Of a stretch of 64,000 bases of DNA, positions 32,925 to 44,145 are shown piece after piece; position 1 is the first letter of the stretch; every line of letters begins with the position of its first letter. The notes under the pieces were generated by a model. It saw nothing but the letters and a program-made list of their open reading frames with translations, ran no database searches and was not told where the DNA came from. The stretch is taken from NCBI RefSeq assembly GCF_002770725.1, contig NZ_NQVN01000001.1, positions 310,001 to 374,000 of the forward strand, given 5' to 3'. The DNA is from Pleomorphomonas carboxyditropha. GTDB taxonomy: Bacteria; Pseudomonadota; Alphaproteobacteria; Rhizobiales; Pleomorphomonadaceae. The position numbers and the translations under genes were made by a program.

Positions 32925-34319
32925 ATGAATTCAGCTTTGAAGTCCAACAACGGGGCAGGCATCGATTTCGGCCGCGCCCTCAAGGATGGCGTGATCGTCG
33001 CCATCATCGCCTTCGCCCTGCTCGGGCCGCTGGTCGGTCTCAAGACCGACCAGAACATGTCGAACGAGCTGATCCTGCAGAACCGGCTCGGCCTTGCCGC
33101 CGTGCTGTCGGCCATCGTCGGCATCGGCCGCTTCCTGCTGTCGGCCTTCGTCTACCCCTGGGTGGCGGCCCGCGGCAACCGCACCAAGGCGGCGGCGACG
33201 CTGGCCGAGCTCGAGGCGCGGGCCAAGTTCGCCAAGGGCCTCTCCGTCACCGGCCTGATCTTCCTGTTCGTCTACCCGATCCTGATCATCTCGCTGTTCG
33301 GGGTGCAGGGGTCGATCAAGTGGGTCGACAACTACGGCGTCCAGATCCTGATCTACGTGATGCTGGGCTGGGGCCTCAACATCGTCATCGGCCTCGCCGG
33401 CCTGCTCGATCTCGGCTACGTCGCCTTCTACGCGGTGGGCGCCTATTCCTACTCGCTGCTCGCCATCAACTTCCACCTGAGTTTCTGGGTGCTGCTGCCG
33501 GTGGCCGGCCTGCTCGCCGCCTTCTGGGGCGTCATCCTCGGCTTCCCGGTGCTGAGGCTGCGCGGCGACTATCTCGCCATCGTCACGCTGGCCTTCGGCG
33601 AGATCATCCGTCTGGTGCTGATCAACTGGAAGGATTTCTCCGGCGGTTCGGCGGGCATCTCGTCGATCCCCAAGGTGACGATGTTCGGCATCTATTCGTT
33701 CGACGTCAGCGCGCCCAACAACTTCGCCAAGGCGTTCCACCTCGCCGCCTCCTCGGCCTATTACAAGGTGTTCCTCTATTATCTGATCCTGCTCCTGGCG
33801 CTCCTGACCGCCTTCATCACCATGCGGCTGCGCCGCCTGCCGATCGGCCGCGCCTGGGAGGCCTTGCGCGAGGACGAGGTGGCCTGCCGCTCGCTCGGCA
33901 TCAACACCACCAACACCAAGCTGACGGCGTTTGCCATCGGCGCCATGTTCGGCGGCTTCGCCGGATCGTTCTTCGCCGCCCGCCAGGGCTTCGTCTCGCC
34001 CGAGTCCTTCATCTTCATGGAATCGGCGGTGATCGTCGCCATCGTGGTGCTGGGCGGCATGGGGTCGATGATCGGCGTCGCGCTGGCGGCTGTGGCGATG
34101 ATCGGCGGCACCGAGCTGCTGCGCGAGCTCGACTTCCTGAAGAAGGTGTTCGGCAACGACTTCAATCCCGACCAGTACCGCATGCTGCTGTTCGGCCTCG
34201 CCATGGTGATCATCATGGTGTGGAAGCCGAGAGGCTTCGTCTCAGCCCGTCAGCCAACCGCTTTCCTGTTCAAGCGAAAGACGGTGTCCGGCGATCTCGT
34301 GAAGGAAGGCCACGGCTGA
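32925..34319 (+). CDS. livM: Branched-chain amino-acid ABC transporter permease LivM
   Basis: 464 residues, starting 2 nt after livH. The N-terminal 120 residues, with extra helices and a charged stretch ([21 protein letters not shown]), precede the conserved core [27 protein letters not shown] and [22 protein letters not shown] (coupling loop). The long form is common in alphaproteobacteria. Confidence 0.95.
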   Translation: MNSALKSNNGAGIDFGRALKDGVIVAIIAFALLGPLVGLKTDQNMSNELILQNRLGLAAVLSAIVGIGRFLLSAFVYPWVAARGNRTKAAATLAELEARAKFAKGLSVTGLIFLFVYPILIISLFGVQGSIKWVDNYGVQILIYVMLGWGLNIVIGLAGLLDLGYVAFYAVGAYSYSLLAINFHLSFWVLLPVAGLLAAFWGVILGFPVLRLRGDYLAIVTLAFGEIIRLVLINWKDFSGGSAGISSIPKVTMFGIYSFDVSAPNNFAKAFHLAASSAYYKVFLYYLILLLALLTAFITMRLRRLPIGRAWEALREDEVACRSLGINTTNTKLTAFAIGAMFGGFAGSFFAARQGFVSPESFIFMESAVIVAIVVLGGMGSMIGVALAAVAMIGGTELLRELDFLKKVFGNDFNPDQYRMLLFGLAMVIIMVWKPRGFVSARQPTAFLFKRKTVSGDLVKEGHG

Positions 34320-34320
34320 C

Positions 34321-35201
34321 ATGACGACCTCACTCAGGACCTGGGACAGCGATCCTGTCCTCACCGTCGAGCATCTGACCATGCGGTTCGGCGGTCTCGT
34401 GGCGGTGAACGATCTCAGCTTCTCCGCCGGCCGGGGCGACATCACGGCGCTGATCGGCCCCAACGGCGCCGGCAAGACGACGGTGTTCAACTGCATCACC
34501 GGCTTCTACAAGCCGACCACCGGCATGATGTCGATGCGGCCGCGGGACGGCTCGCTGCATCTTCTCGAGCGGCTGCCCGACTTCATCGTCGCCCGCAAGG
34601 CCAAGGTGGCGCGCACCTTCCAGAACATCCGCCTGTTCTCGGGCATGACGCTTCTGGAAAACCTGCTCGTCGCCCAGCACAATCCGCTGATGATCGCCTC
34701 GGGGATGACCATCCTCGGCGTGCTCGGCATCGGCGGCTACCGGACCAAGGAGAAGGAGGCGATCGACCGGGCCCGCTACTGGCTCGACAAGATCGGCCTG
34801 ATCGGCCGCGCCGACGACCCGGCCGGCGATCTGCCCTACGGCGCCCAGCGCCGCCTGGAGATCGCCCGCGCCATGTGCACCGGTCCCGACCTCCTCTGCC
34901 TCGACGAGCCGGCGGCCGGCCTCAACCCGCGCGAATCGGCCGAGCTCAACGCGCTGCTCCTCTCCATCCGCAAGGACGACGGCACCTCGATCCTGCTGAT
35001 CGAGCACGACATGTCCGTGGTGATGGGCATCTCCGACCACGTCGTCGTGCTCGAATACGGCACCAAGATCGCCGACGGCACGCCCACCGAGACGCGGAAC
35101 GATCCGCGCGTCATCGCCGCCTACCTCGGCGTCGACGACGAGGAAGTGGAAGAGATCGAGCATGAGCTCGACGAGACGACCGGTAGCGAAGAGGGCAGGC
35201 C

Positions 35202-35205
<4 letters not shown>
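34321..35205 (+). CDS. livG: Branched-chain amino-acid ABC transporter ATP-binding protein LivG
   Basis: 294 residues, one base after livM. Walker A LIGPNGAGKTTVF, signature LPYGAQRRLEIARAM (the LivG variant of LSGGQ), Walker B LLCLDEPAAGLNP and H-loop LIEHDMSVVM. An acidic C-terminal tail (DDEEVEEIEHELDETTG) exceeds the E. coli protein. ATGA overlap with livF. Confidence 0.95.
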
Positions 35206-35939
<734 letters not shown>

Positions 35940-35953
35940 GGGAGGGGACGGAC

Positions 35954-36301
35954 ATGCAGGGCATCCTCTACGAAGAAGCATCGAGCCTCACCTTCCTGTT
36001 CGTGACGGTGATCCTGGGCGGGCTCGGCGCCTGGATGACCGGCCGCGCCTGCGCCAAGACCTGGCGGCCGCGGGCCGTCATGGCGGTCTACATCGCGATC
36101 CTGACGATCGGCATCCGCTTCATCCATTTCTCGATCTTCAGCGGCACGCTGCTGTCGGCGCACTATTACATCGTCGACGCGATCGTGCTGGAAGCCATCG
36201 CCTTCGCCGGATTCCAGTTTACGCGCGCCCGGCAAATGGCTACGCAATATTACTGGCTGTATGAGATCACCGGTCCCTTCTCGTGGAAGGGGCGCGGCTG
36301 A
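35954..36301 (+). CDS. Small membrane protein of the liv operon (DUF6867-like)
   Basis: 115 residues from ATG 35954, with GGAGGGG upstream, 14 bp after livF. Three hydrophobic segments: LTFLFVTVILGGLGAWMTGRA, AVMAVYIAILTIGIRFIHFSIF and IVDAIVLEAIAFAGFQFT, then a conserved-looking MATQYYWLYEITGPFSWKGRG tail. Such proteins recur next to alphaproteobacterial liv genes. Not part of the E. coli transporter; an accessory role in assembly or modulation is inferred only from position. Confidence 0.72.
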   Translation: MQGILYEEASSLTFLFVTVILGGLGAWMTGRACAKTWRPRAVMAVYIAILTIGIRFIHFSIFSGTLLSAHYYIVDAIVLEAIAFAGFQFTRARQMATQYYWLYEITGPFSWKGRG

Positions 36302-36466
36302 GCGGAAACGACATCGCCGCGGCCGGATATCCGGCCCCGGCAGAGGCGTTCCGGGTGGCGACCGGTCAGGGAGCAGGGGTTTTCTCCGCCGGCCGCCGCT
36401 TTGAGACCCTGGGTTCGGGCTTGAACCCGCTTGACTTCCAGTGAAAGACAAATGGGAGACCACAAG

Positions 36467-37585
36467 ATGAAGAAGTTCCTCCTGTCCGGCGTCGTGTTCG
36501 CCGCGGGCCTCGCCTTCGCCGGTGCCGCCTCGGCCGACGTCATCATCGGCGTCGCCGGTCCGCTGACCGGCCCGAACGCCGCTTTCGGCGCCCAGCTCCA
36601 GAAGGGTGCCGAGCAGGCCGCCGCCGACATCAACGCGGCCGGCGGCATCAACGGCGAGAAGGTGGTGATCGAGCTCGGCGACGACGTGTCGGACCCCAAG
36701 CAGGGCGTCTCGGTCGCCAACAAGTTCGTGGGCGACGGCGTCAAGTTCGTGGTCGGCCACTTCAACTCGTCGGTGTCGATCCCGGCCTCGGAAGTCTACG
36801 CCGAGAACGGCATCCTCGAGGTGACGCCGGCCTCCACCAACCCGACGTTCACCGAACGCGGCCTGTGGAACACCTTCCGCGTCTGCGGCCGCGACGACCA
36901 GCAGGGCGCCGTCGCCGGCAAGTACATCGCCGAGAAGCTGGCCGGCAAGAAGGTGGCCGTGCTGCACGACAAGACCACCTACGGCCAGGGCCTCGCCGAC
37001 GAGACCAAGAAGGCGCTCAACGCCGCCGGCGTCACCGAGGCCCTCTACGAAGGCGTCAACGTCGGCGACAAGGACTTCTCGGCCCTGATCTCCAAGATGA
37101 AGCAGGCCGGCGTCGAGGTCATCTACTGGGGCGGCCTGCACACCGAAGGCGGCCTGATCGCCCGTCAGTCGTCGGAAGCCGGCCTCACGGCGACCATGAT
37201 GTCGGGCGACGGCATCGCCTCCGACGAGTTCGCCGCCATCGGCGGTCCGGCCGTCGAGGGCACGCTGATGACCTTCGGCCCCGACCCGCGTCAGAACCCG
37301 GCCGCCACCGAGGCGGTGAAGAAGTTCCGCGACGCCGGCTTCGAGCCCGAGGCCTACACGCTCTACAGCTACGCCGCCGTGCAGATCATCGCCGCCGGCG
37401 CCAAGTCGGCCGGTTCGGTCGACCCGCAGGCGGTGGCCGACGCCGTCCACAAGGGCGAGACCATCCCGACCGTCATCGGCGAGCTCGCCTATGACGAGAA
37501 GGGCGACCGCAAGGACGCCGACTACACCGTCTACCAGTGGTACAAGGCCGACGACGGCAAGATCACCTACAAGATGCTGCAGTAA
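36467..37585 (+). CDS. Branched-chain amino-acid binding protein (LivJ/LivK type)
   Basis: 372 residues from ATG 36467 (GGGAG upstream). Signal peptide MKKFLLSGVVFAAGLAFAGAASA, then the type I periplasmic-binding fold: DVIIGVAGPLTGPNAAFGAQLQKG, GHFNSSVSIPASEVYAENGI, TPASTNPTFTERG, DKTTYGQGLAD and a Tyr-rich YTLYSYAAVQ. Periplasmic receptor that delivers Leu/Ile/Val or related amino acids to LivHMGF. Follows the operon after a 165-bp gap with hairpins. Confidence 0.92.
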   Translation: MKKFLLSGVVFAAGLAFAGAASADVIIGVAGPLTGPNAAFGAQLQKGAEQAAADINAAGGINGEKVVIELGDDVSDPKQGVSVANKFVGDGVKFVVGHFNSSVSIPASEVYAENGILEVTPASTNPTFTERGLWNTFRVCGRDDQQGAVAGKYIAEKLAGKKVAVLHDKTTYGQGLADETKKALNAAGVTEALYEGVNVGDKDFSALISKMKQAGVEVIYWGGLHTEGGLIARQSSEAGLTATMMSGDGIASDEFAAIGGPAVEGTLMTFGPDPRQNPAATEAVKKFRDAGFEPEAYTLYSYAAVQIIAAGAKSAGSVDPQAVADAVHKGETIPTVIGELAYDEKGDRKDADYTVYQWYKADDGKITYKMLQ

Positions 37586-37633
37586 TCGGCTTGCCGGCCG
37601 CGCTGGCGGTCGGACCAAGCGAACTTCATCGGG

Positions 37634-37666
37634 CGCCGCCGGATCTCTCCGGCGGCGTTTCGTTTT
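37634..37666 (+). terminator. Terminator after the first binding-protein gene
   Basis: CGCCGCCGG / CCGGCGGCG, loop ATCTCT, then TTTCGTTTT. Confidence 0.8.
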
Positions 37667-37699
37667 GACGGCCAAGCTGCTATTGCTGCTGATGGCGGA

Positions 37700-38827
37700 A
37701 TGGACGGCAGAAGGCTTTATTTGGTCATGGTGGGCATTGGTCGGGCTTGTCTTCTGGTCGCGGTCCTCACCGCCGTTTCCCTGTCACCCGCGCGGGCCGA
37801 CGTGACGATCGGCATCGCCGGCCCGATGGGCGGCAGCTTCGCCGACGTCGGCCGCGACATCAAAGCCGGCGTCGAGATCGCCGTGGCGGCGGCCAATGCG
37901 CGCGGCGGCATCAACGGCGAGAAGATCCGCACGGTATCCGTCGACGACAAATGCGAGGCCGAGACCGGCGCCGCGGTGGCCAACCAGTTGATCGGCAAGG
38001 GCGTCAAGGCCGTCATCGGCCACGCCTGCACGGCGGCGGCCTTGCCGGCCGCCCGCGTCTACGCCGGGGGCGGCGTGCTGTTCCTGTCGACGGCCGCCAC
38101 CAATCCGCGCCTCACCGACGAGAAGGTCGGCGCCGGCGTGTTCCGCATGGCCATCCGCTCCGACCGGGAGGCGCGGGCGATCGCCGACTACCTCGGCAAG
38201 CGTTTCAAGGGCAAGCGCGTCGCTTTCGTCCACGACGGCAGCGTCTACGGCCAGGGGCTGGCCGAGCAGGCGGCCAAGCTGTTCGCCGACGATGGCGGCG
38301 CCGTCGCCATGACCGAGGCCTTCACGCCGGGCGAGAAGAGCCAGAACAATCTGATCGGCAAGATCCAGGACGCCGCCGTGTCGGCGGTGGTGGCGGGGGC
38401 GCTGCAGGCCGACGCGGCGGTGATCGCCGGCGAGATGCGGACGCGCGGCCTCAACGCCGCGCTGATCGGCAACGAGGCGCTGGCGCTCGCCGAATTCAAG
38501 GCGCTGGCCGGCGACGCCGCCGAGGGCACCGTGTTCTTCCTGCCCTTCGTCGACAAGACGCGGCCCGAAGCGGTGAACCTCATCCTGTCGCTCGAGGAGC
38601 GGCAGCTGATGCCGACCGACACCGTCTTCACCGCCCATGCCGCCACCGAGGCGGCGATCGCCGCGCTCGCCAAGGGCGGCGATCTTGCCGGCGCGGCGGC
38701 TTTCCTGCGCAAAAGCGGCGCCGCTACCGTGCTCGGCAAGGTCACGTTCGACGGCAAGGGCGATTGGCGCGAGGCGAGCTACGCGCCGCAGGTCTGGCGC
38801 GGCGATGCCTTCGCGCCGCTGCCCTGA
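37700..38827 (+). CDS. Second branched-chain amino-acid-type binding protein
   Basis: 375 residues. Paralogue of the preceding protein: signal-like LLVAVLTAVSLSPARA, DVTIGIAGPMGGSFADVGRDIKAG, VIGHACTAAALPAARVYA, STAATNPRLTDE and HDGSVYGQGLAEQ. It diverges in the ligand region, so it may bind a different amino acid for the same permease. ATG 37700 is taken; ATG 37727 would give a more standard signal peptide. A terminator precedes it. Confidence 0.85.
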   Translation: MDGRRLYLVMVGIGRACLLVAVLTAVSLSPARADVTIGIAGPMGGSFADVGRDIKAGVEIAVAAANARGGINGEKIRTVSVDDKCEAETGAAVANQLIGKGVKAVIGHACTAAALPAARVYAGGGVLFLSTAATNPRLTDEKVGAGVFRMAIRSDREARAIADYLGKRFKGKRVAFVHDGSVYGQGLAEQAAKLFADDGGAVAMTEAFTPGEKSQNNLIGKIQDAAVSAVVAGALQADAAVIAGEMRTRGLNAALIGNEALALAEFKALAGDAAEGTVFFLPFVDKTRPEAVNLILSLEERQLMPTDTVFTAHAATEAAIAALAKGGDLAGAAAFLRKSGAATVLGKVTFDGKGDWREASYAPQVWRGDAFAPLP

Positions 38828-39049
38828 CGGCGGCGCGCCTCTCCGTCCAAGCTCGGCGCGGCCGGCGGCCATGCGCGGCGTCCACTAGCCTTTCCGGGCG
38901 GCAACTGGTACTGTCGACCCGACGACAAACGAGCATGCGTGCCGCTCGAGCCCCCGTGCCGGTCCCGAAGGGAACGGTTGCGGATGACAGGCCGGCTTCC
39001 CCGACAAGGGGAATCGGCTCCCGGATCGCGGCGCGCCGGAGTGATCTCA

Positions 39050-40612
39050 GTGGGTGACGCGGGCGATCGAAGCGACCGCGCAGATACCACGCGAGGACGT
39101 GCCGACCCCGCCGCGAACGCGGCGGCGGACGGAGCGTCCAGCGCCCTGTCGAAGCGGGCGGCGAGACGCCGCCGCAAACGCCGGTCCGGTTCGGGCGCGG
39201 CGGGCGACAGGACCTCGGTGGGACATGCGCCGACATCAGGCGACAAGCAGCCGGAGCGGGCGACCGCGCAGCCGGCGCGCAGTGATTCGCCCCCTGTTTC
39301 CACATCCGACAAGGCGGAGGCGCCGGCCGGAAAGCCGCGCGAGGAAGGCGCCCGGCGCCGGCGGCGGCGCGGCCCCGCCAAGGGCGCCCTGCGCGGCGTG
39401 CGCAAGCCCGGCCGCGAGGACGGACGGCCCGACGAGGGACGCGGCCGCGAGGGCGACCGGCGCAAGGGGAACGAGCGGCACGCGGAGGGCGGCGAGGCGC
39501 GGCCCGCTGCCGGCAACGGCGCCCACCATCACGGCCACGGCCCGCACGGTCACGCCCCGCACGGGCGCGACGGCCGGCGCGGCGCGACGACCGGCCCGCT
39601 CTATGCGGCGCTCGATCTCGGCACCAACAACTGCCGCCTCCTGGTGGCCGAACCGCAGGATCGCGGCTTTCGCGTCATCGACGCCTATTCGCGCATCGTC
39701 CGGCTGGGCGAGGGCATCGGCCGCACCGGCCGCCTGTCCGACGCGGCGATGGACCGCGCCGTCGACGCGCTCGCCGTCTGCCGCGGCAAGCTCGCCGATC
39801 TCAAGGTGCGCCGGATGCGGCTGATCGCCACCGAGGCCTGCCGCCAGGCCGAGAACGGCCCGCTGTTTCTCGACCGGGTGCGCCGCGAAACCGGCCTCAG
39901 CCTGGAGATCGTCAGCCGCGAGACCGAGGCGCGGCTCGCCGTCGCCGGCTGCGCCACGCTGATCGACCCGCGCTCCGAGGGTGTCCTGCTGTTCGACATC
40001 GGCGGCGGCTCGTCGGAGCTGGTCTGGCTCGACCTCCGGCGGCGCGGCGAGGCGCGCGGCTTCGCGCTCACCCGTTTCATCAGGAGCTGGACGTCGCTGC
40101 CGGTCGGCGTCGTGACGCTCAGCGAACGGCACGGCGGCCACGTGGTGACGCCGGAAGTCTATGGCGACATGGTCGAGGAGGTGAGCGAGCTCCTCGACGG
40201 GTTCGACGGCATGGAGGGCGCCGCCGAACTGGTCGCCTCGGGCGGCGCCCATATGCTGGGCACCTCCGGTACGGTCACCACGCTCGCCGGCATCCATCTC
40301 GGGCTCAAGCGCTACGACCGCCGCCGCGTCGACGGCGTCTGGCTCGACGGCGACGAGGTGGACGAGATGATCCGCCGGCTGATCGACATGGGCTACGATC
40401 AGCGGGTCGCCAATCCCTGCATCGGTTCGGACCGCGCCGACCTGGTGCTGGCCGGCTGCGCCATTCTCGAGGCGATCCGCAGGAAGTGGCCCTGCCAGCG
40501 GCTGCGCGTCGCCGACCGCGGCCTGCGCGAGGGCATCCTGGTCGAACTCATGGCCCGCGACGGCGTCTGGCGCCGCCGGCCGCAGCCCGCAAGGACGGAA
40601 GCGCATGTCTGA
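39050..40612 (+). CDS. Ppx/GppA phosphatase with a long basic, His-rich N-terminal extension
   Basis: 520 residues from GTG 39050 (CGGAG 8 nt upstream); ATG 38984 (542 residues) is possible. The first ~180 residues are low complexity: Arg/Lys runs ([25 protein letters not shown]), then [17 protein letters not shown]. The Ppx/GppA actin-like domain follows: [51 protein letters not shown] and [20 protein letters not shown]. Hydrolyses polyphosphate or pppGpp. Overlaps rlmE by 8 bp. Confidence 0.88.
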   Translation: MGDAGDRSDRADTTRGRADPAANAAADGASSALSKRAARRRRKRRSGSGAAGDRTSVGHAPTSGDKQPERATAQPARSDSPPVSTSDKAEAPAGKPREEGARRRRRRGPAKGALRGVRKPGREDGRPDEGRGREGDRRKGNERHAEGGEARPAAGNGAHHHGHGPHGHAPHGRDGRRGATTGPLYAALDLGTNNCRLLVAEPQDRGFRVIDAYSRIVRLGEGIGRTGRLSDAAMDRAVDALAVCRGKLADLKVRRMRLIATEACRQAENGPLFLDRVRRETGLSLEIVSRETEARLAVAGCATLIDPRSEGVLLFDIGGGSSELVWLDLRRRGEARGFALTRFIRSWTSLPVGVVTLSERHGGHVVTPEVYGDMVEEVSELLDGFDGMEGAAELVASGGAHMLGTSGTVTTLAGIHLGLKRYDRRRVDGVWLDGDEVDEMIRRLIDMGYDQRVANPCIGSDRADLVLAGCAILEAIRRKWPCQRLRVADRGLREGILVELMARDGVWRRRPQPARTEAHV

Positions 40613-41399
40613 CAAGGGAAAATCCGGCGGGGACAAGCCGGCCGGCCCGGACAAGTCCAAGGGCCCAGACAAGTCCAAGGGTAAAGGCCGGGCCGAGACC
40701 GGCCTCAAGGTGAAGGTGAAGACGGCGCGCGGCCGCACCGCCTCGTCGGTGCGCTGGTTGCAGCGCCAGCTCAACGACCCCTATGTGGTCAAGGCGCGCA
40801 AGGAGGGCTGGCGCTCGCGCGCCGCCTTCAAGCTGATCGAGATCGACGAGAAATATCACCTGCTGAAGCCCGGCAACCGGGTGGTCGACCTCGGCGCCGC
40901 GCCGGGCGGCTGGTGCCAGGTGGCGGCCAGGAAGACCGGATCGACGCCGGCCAATCCGCTGGTGGTCGGCATCGACTATCTGGAAATGGACGGCGTGCCG
41001 GGTGTGGCGCTGCTCAAGAAGGACTTTCTCGACGACGACGCGCCGGAGGCGCTGATGGCGGCGCTCGGCGGCCATACGCCGGATGTCGTGCTGTCGGACA
41101 TGGCAGCGCCGACCACCGGCCATCACAAGACCGATCACCTCAGGACCACCTATCTCTGCGAGGTGGCGGCCGCCTTCGCCATCGACGTGCTGCGGCCCGG
41201 CGGCTCGTTCGTCGCCAAGGTGTTCCGCGGCGGCACCGAGAACGAGCTCTTGGCGACGCTGAAGCAGAATTTCGCGCAGGTCTTCCACTTCAAGCCGCCG
41301 TCGTCGCGCCAGGAGAGCGTCGAGATGTATGTGGTCGCCAAGGGCTTCAAGGGGCGGCCGTCGGCCGAGGCGGAGGTGGACGAGGACGACCGGCGGTGA
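40605..41399 (+). CDS. rlmE: 23S rRNA (uridine-2'-O)-methyltransferase RlmE (FtsJ/RrmJ)
   Basis: 264 residues. Methylates U2552-equivalent in the 50S A-loop. Catalytic K-D-K-E visible: [49 protein letters not shown] site [16 protein letters not shown] Lys/Gly/Asp-rich head with a direct GPDKSK repeat extends the N-terminus by about 40 residues. Confidence 0.94.
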   Translation: MSDKGKSGGDKPAGPDKSKGPDKSKGKGRAETGLKVKVKTARGRTASSVRWLQRQLNDPYVVKARKEGWRSRAAFKLIEIDEKYHLLKPGNRVVDLGAAPGGWCQVAARKTGSTPANPLVVGIDYLEMDGVPGVALLKKDFLDDDAPEALMAALGGHTPDVVLSDMAAPTTGHHKTDHLRTTYLCEVAAAFAIDVLRPGGSFVAKVFRGGTENELLATLKQNFAQVFHFKPPSSRQESVEMYVVAKGFKGRPSAEAEVDEDDRR

Positions 41400-42007
41400 G
41401 CGGCAACCGGGACGACGGCTGGGACAGGATTGCCGACGCGCCGGACGCCCCCGTCCGGGCGGCGCCGACCGATCCGAAGAAGCTCAGGGAGAAGCTGCGC
41501 CGCTCTGGCTTTGCCTATTTGCAGCGCTATTCCGCTTCGGAAGCGCATTTTTCCGGGCTGATGGACCGGAAGCTCAGGCGCTGGGAGACGGCCGGCTATG
41601 TGGCGCTCGGCGAAGCTCGCGCCGCCGACCTCGTCGCCGCGCTGACGTCCGAGTTCCGCGAGCTCGGACTTCTCGACGACGCGGGGTTTGCGGCGTCGCG
41701 CGTCGCCTCGGCGCGCCGCAAGGGCGCCTCGCGCCTGAAGATCGCCCTCGGCCTGCGGGCCAAGGGCGTCGACGGCGAGCTGGCGCGGACGGCCATCGAG
41801 GACGAGGGCACCGACGAGACGGTGGCGGCGCTGCGCTTCTGCCGGCGCCGGCGGATCGGGCCGTGGCGGCGGGGCGAGCGGCCGGACCGCGACGGCCTCA
41901 ACAGGGAGATCGCCACGCTGGCGCGGCAGGGGTTTGCCACTCAGCTCGGGCGCGCCGTCGTGCTACTGTCGCGTGAGGATGCCGAGGAAAAGCTCGGCGT
42001 GATTTGA
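41396..42007 (+). CDS. recX: Regulatory protein RecX
   Basis: 203 residues from GTG 41396, overlapping the rlmE stop (GTGA). Three-helix repeats: [68 protein letters not shown] and [19 protein letters not shown]...TLARQGFA. RecX limits RecA filament growth. In many bacteria it sits behind recA; here it lies 37 kb away beside recO. Confidence 0.87.
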   Translation: MSGNRDDGWDRIADAPDAPVRAAPTDPKKLREKLRRSGFAYLQRYSASEAHFSGLMDRKLRRWETAGYVALGEARAADLVAALTSEFRELGLLDDAGFAASRVASARRKGASRLKIALGLRAKGVDGELARTAIEDEGTDETVAALRFCRRRRIGPWRRGERPDRDGLNREIATLARQGFATQLGRAVVLLSREDAEEKLGVI

Positions 42008-42018
42008 GACCGTCGTCG

Positions 42019-42753
42019 ATGGAATGGGTGTCGGAAGCGCTGCTGATCGGCCTTCGTCCGCATGGGGAGACCAGCGCGGTGATCGAGGTGATGACGCCCG
42101 ACTACGGCCGTCATCTCGGCCTCGTCAAGGGCGCGCGCTCGCGGCGGCTGCAGCCGGTGCTGCAGGCCGGCAATTCGCTCTTGGTCACCTGGCGGGCGCG
42201 GCTCGAAACCCACCTCGGCCTGTTTTCCGTCGAGCTGTCCGAGGCGCGGGCGGCGCGGCTGATGGAGAGCGCGGCCGGCGTGTTCGGCGTGCAGATCGTC
42301 GCCGGCCACCTTCGCCTGCTGGCCGAGCGCGAGGTGCATCCCGGCCTCTATCGGGCGGCGATCACGCTGCTCGACCATCTCGACGGCTTCCTGCAATCGG
42401 CGGCGCTGGTGGCCCGCTTCGAGCTGATGCTGCTCGACGAGCTGGGCTTCGGGCTCGATCTGACGCGCTGCGCCGCCACGGGGCGGACCGACGATCTCCG
42501 CTTCGTCAGCCCCAAGTCGGCGCGGGCGGTATGCGGCGACGCCGGCGCCCCTTACGCCGACCGCCTGCTCAGCCTTCCCGCCTTCCTGCTGCCGGGGGCG
42601 GACGACACGCCCGACGCCGCCGACGTCGCGGCGGCGCTGAAGCTCACCGGCTTCTTCCTCGACCGACACGTCGCCGGCCCCCGGGCGATCGACCTGCCGT
42701 CGGCGCGGGCGCAGATGCTCGGCAAGCTCGAAGGCGAGCGGCGAGGGCGCTAG
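42019..42753 (+). CDS. recO: DNA repair protein RecO
   Basis: 244 residues from ATG 42019; TTG 42004 is also open. Loads RecA at gaps with RecF/RecR. OB fold at the N-terminus (MEWVSEALLIGLRPHGETSAVIEVMTPDYGRHLGLVKGARS), helical C-terminal part with FELMLLDELGFGLDLTRCAATG, the degenerate zinc-finger region. 12 bp after recX. Confidence 0.94.
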   Translation: MEWVSEALLIGLRPHGETSAVIEVMTPDYGRHLGLVKGARSRRLQPVLQAGNSLLVTWRARLETHLGLFSVELSEARAARLMESAAGVFGVQIVAGHLRLLAEREVHPGLYRAAITLLDHLDGFLQSAALVARFELMLLDELGFGLDLTRCAATGRTDDLRFVSPKSARAVCGDAGAPYADRLLSLPAFLLPGADDTPDAADVAAALKLTGFFLDRHVAGPRAIDLPSARAQMLGKLEGERRGR

Positions 42754-42922
42754 CGGTCCGGTCCGACGCCAGCCATCCAATCTTCATGCAACGGTCACCA
42801 CCGGTTCGCCGTCGCCGGCTATCACGGTCCGGCCTGGTTGCCGGCAGCGGGGTTGCCGGCCGGCAAGGCATTGCACCCGATTTTCGCAATCTTCGCTCGA
42901 ACAGTTCTTTCAGGAGCAAGCC

Positions 42923-44074
42923 ATGACAGCTCGTTTCCGCACGGAATTGACCGCCGCCGTGTTCGGCGCAATGCTCGCCGCCGGCGTCTTCCCGGCCAGC
43001 GCCGAGAAGTTCACCGTCGCCGTGGTGTCCGACACGCAGAACTACACCGACGTGACGCTGCCGCAGCCGCGCGGCGTCAACACCTTCATCCAGCAGATGC
43101 AGTATCTGGTCGACAGCCGCAAGGAGAAGAACCTCGCCTTCGTCACCTTCGTCGGCGATATCGTCCAGCACGGCGACGGCCAGTTCCGCACCGGCATCAT
43201 CGGCCAGTACACGCTCTGGGACACCCGCACCGAGTGGGACTATGCCAACCTCGCCGTGTCGGTGCTGAGCGCGACCGACATCCCCTTCGGCATGGTGCCG
43301 GGCAACCACGACTACGACAACTATTCCTGGTACACCACCCCGAACGGCCCGGGCGCCAGCCGGCCGCTGCGCGGCGGCACGCTGTGGAACGCCTATTTCG
43401 GCCCGGCTTCGCGCCATTTCGCCGGCAAGGCGTGGTACGGCGGCGGCAACAACAACGGCATGGACAGCTATCAGGTGTTCGAGGCCGGCGGCCGCAAGTT
43501 CCTGCACCTCGGCTTGCAGATGGAGCCGACGCCGGCCGACCTCGACTGGGCCAGGCAGGTAATTGCCGCCAACGAGGGGCTGCCGACCATCCTGACCATC
43601 CACGAGTGGCTCGACCCCAACTTCACCGGCGAGACCACCCGCTCCAACGACTACAAGGCCTATTTCGACGGCGCCGCCAATCTGCCGCCGGACGAAACCT
43701 GGGAGAAGTTCATCCGCAAGACCCCGCAGATCTTCATGGTGCTGGCCGGCCACGACTGGACGCCGACCGTCGCCGGCGTGTCGCAGGGCCAGAACCTGCG
43801 CGTCGACACCAACGACGCCGGCTATCCGGTCTACCAGACGGTGCAGGATTACCAGGGCAACACCATCGGCCCGGACGGCAAGCCGGACTCGGCCAACGGC
43901 GGCGCCGGCTGGCTGCGCTTCATCGAGTTCGATACCGACGCCAAGAAGATGCACTACTACACCTACTCGACGCTGCTCGACAAATACGCCGGCCGCGACG
44001 GCGAGGCGAGCTTCGGCGTGGCGCCGAACTATTCGGACTTCACGGTGGATTTCCCGCCGCAGCTTACCAAATGA
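42923..44074 (+). CDS. Exported calcineurin-like metallophosphoesterase
   Basis: 383 residues, AGGAG-type site before ATG 42923. Signal peptide ending FPASA. Metal-site motifs in order: VAVVSDTQNYTD (DxQ in place of DxH), FVGDIVQHGDG, PFGMVPGNHDYDN, TIHEWLDPN and LAGHDWTP. Periplasmic or secreted phosphomonoesterase or diesterase. The DxQ change at the first motif is seen in a subset of secreted members. Followed by a terminator and a large inverted repeat. Confidence 0.87.
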   Translation: MTARFRTELTAAVFGAMLAAGVFPASAEKFTVAVVSDTQNYTDVTLPQPRGVNTFIQQMQYLVDSRKEKNLAFVTFVGDIVQHGDGQFRTGIIGQYTLWDTRTEWDYANLAVSVLSATDIPFGMVPGNHDYDNYSWYTTPNGPGASRPLRGGTLWNAYFGPASRHFAGKAWYGGGNNNGMDSYQVFEAGGRKFLHLGLQMEPTPADLDWARQVIAANEGLPTILTIHEWLDPNFTGETTRSNDYKAYFDGAANLPPDETWEKFIRKTPQIFMVLAGHDWTPTVAGVSQGQNLRVDTNDAGYPVYQTVQDYQGNTIGPDGKPDSANGGAGWLRFIEFDTDAKKMHYYTYSTLLDKYAGRDGEASFGVAPNYSDFTVDFPPQLTK

Positions 44075-44088
44075 GCTGTGGCCAAGCG

Positions 44089-44120
44089 AAGGTGGGGATG
44101 AAGCGTCCCCACCTTTTCGA
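44089..44120 (+). terminator. Terminator of the phosphoesterase gene
   Basis: AAGGTGGGGA / TCCCCACCTT (44089-44098 with 44106-44115), loop of 7, then TTCGATTTT. Confidence 0.85.
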
Positions 44121-44145
44121 TTTTCTCATCGATTCCAATAGGTTG

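Noticed and set aside
36319..36430. Short palindromes GGCCGGATATCCGGCC and GGGTTCGGGCTTGAACCC before the first binding-protein gene
   Set aside because: Too short and without T-runs for a terminator and not matching a known operator; the second looked like a tRNA T-arm, but no tRNA folds around it.
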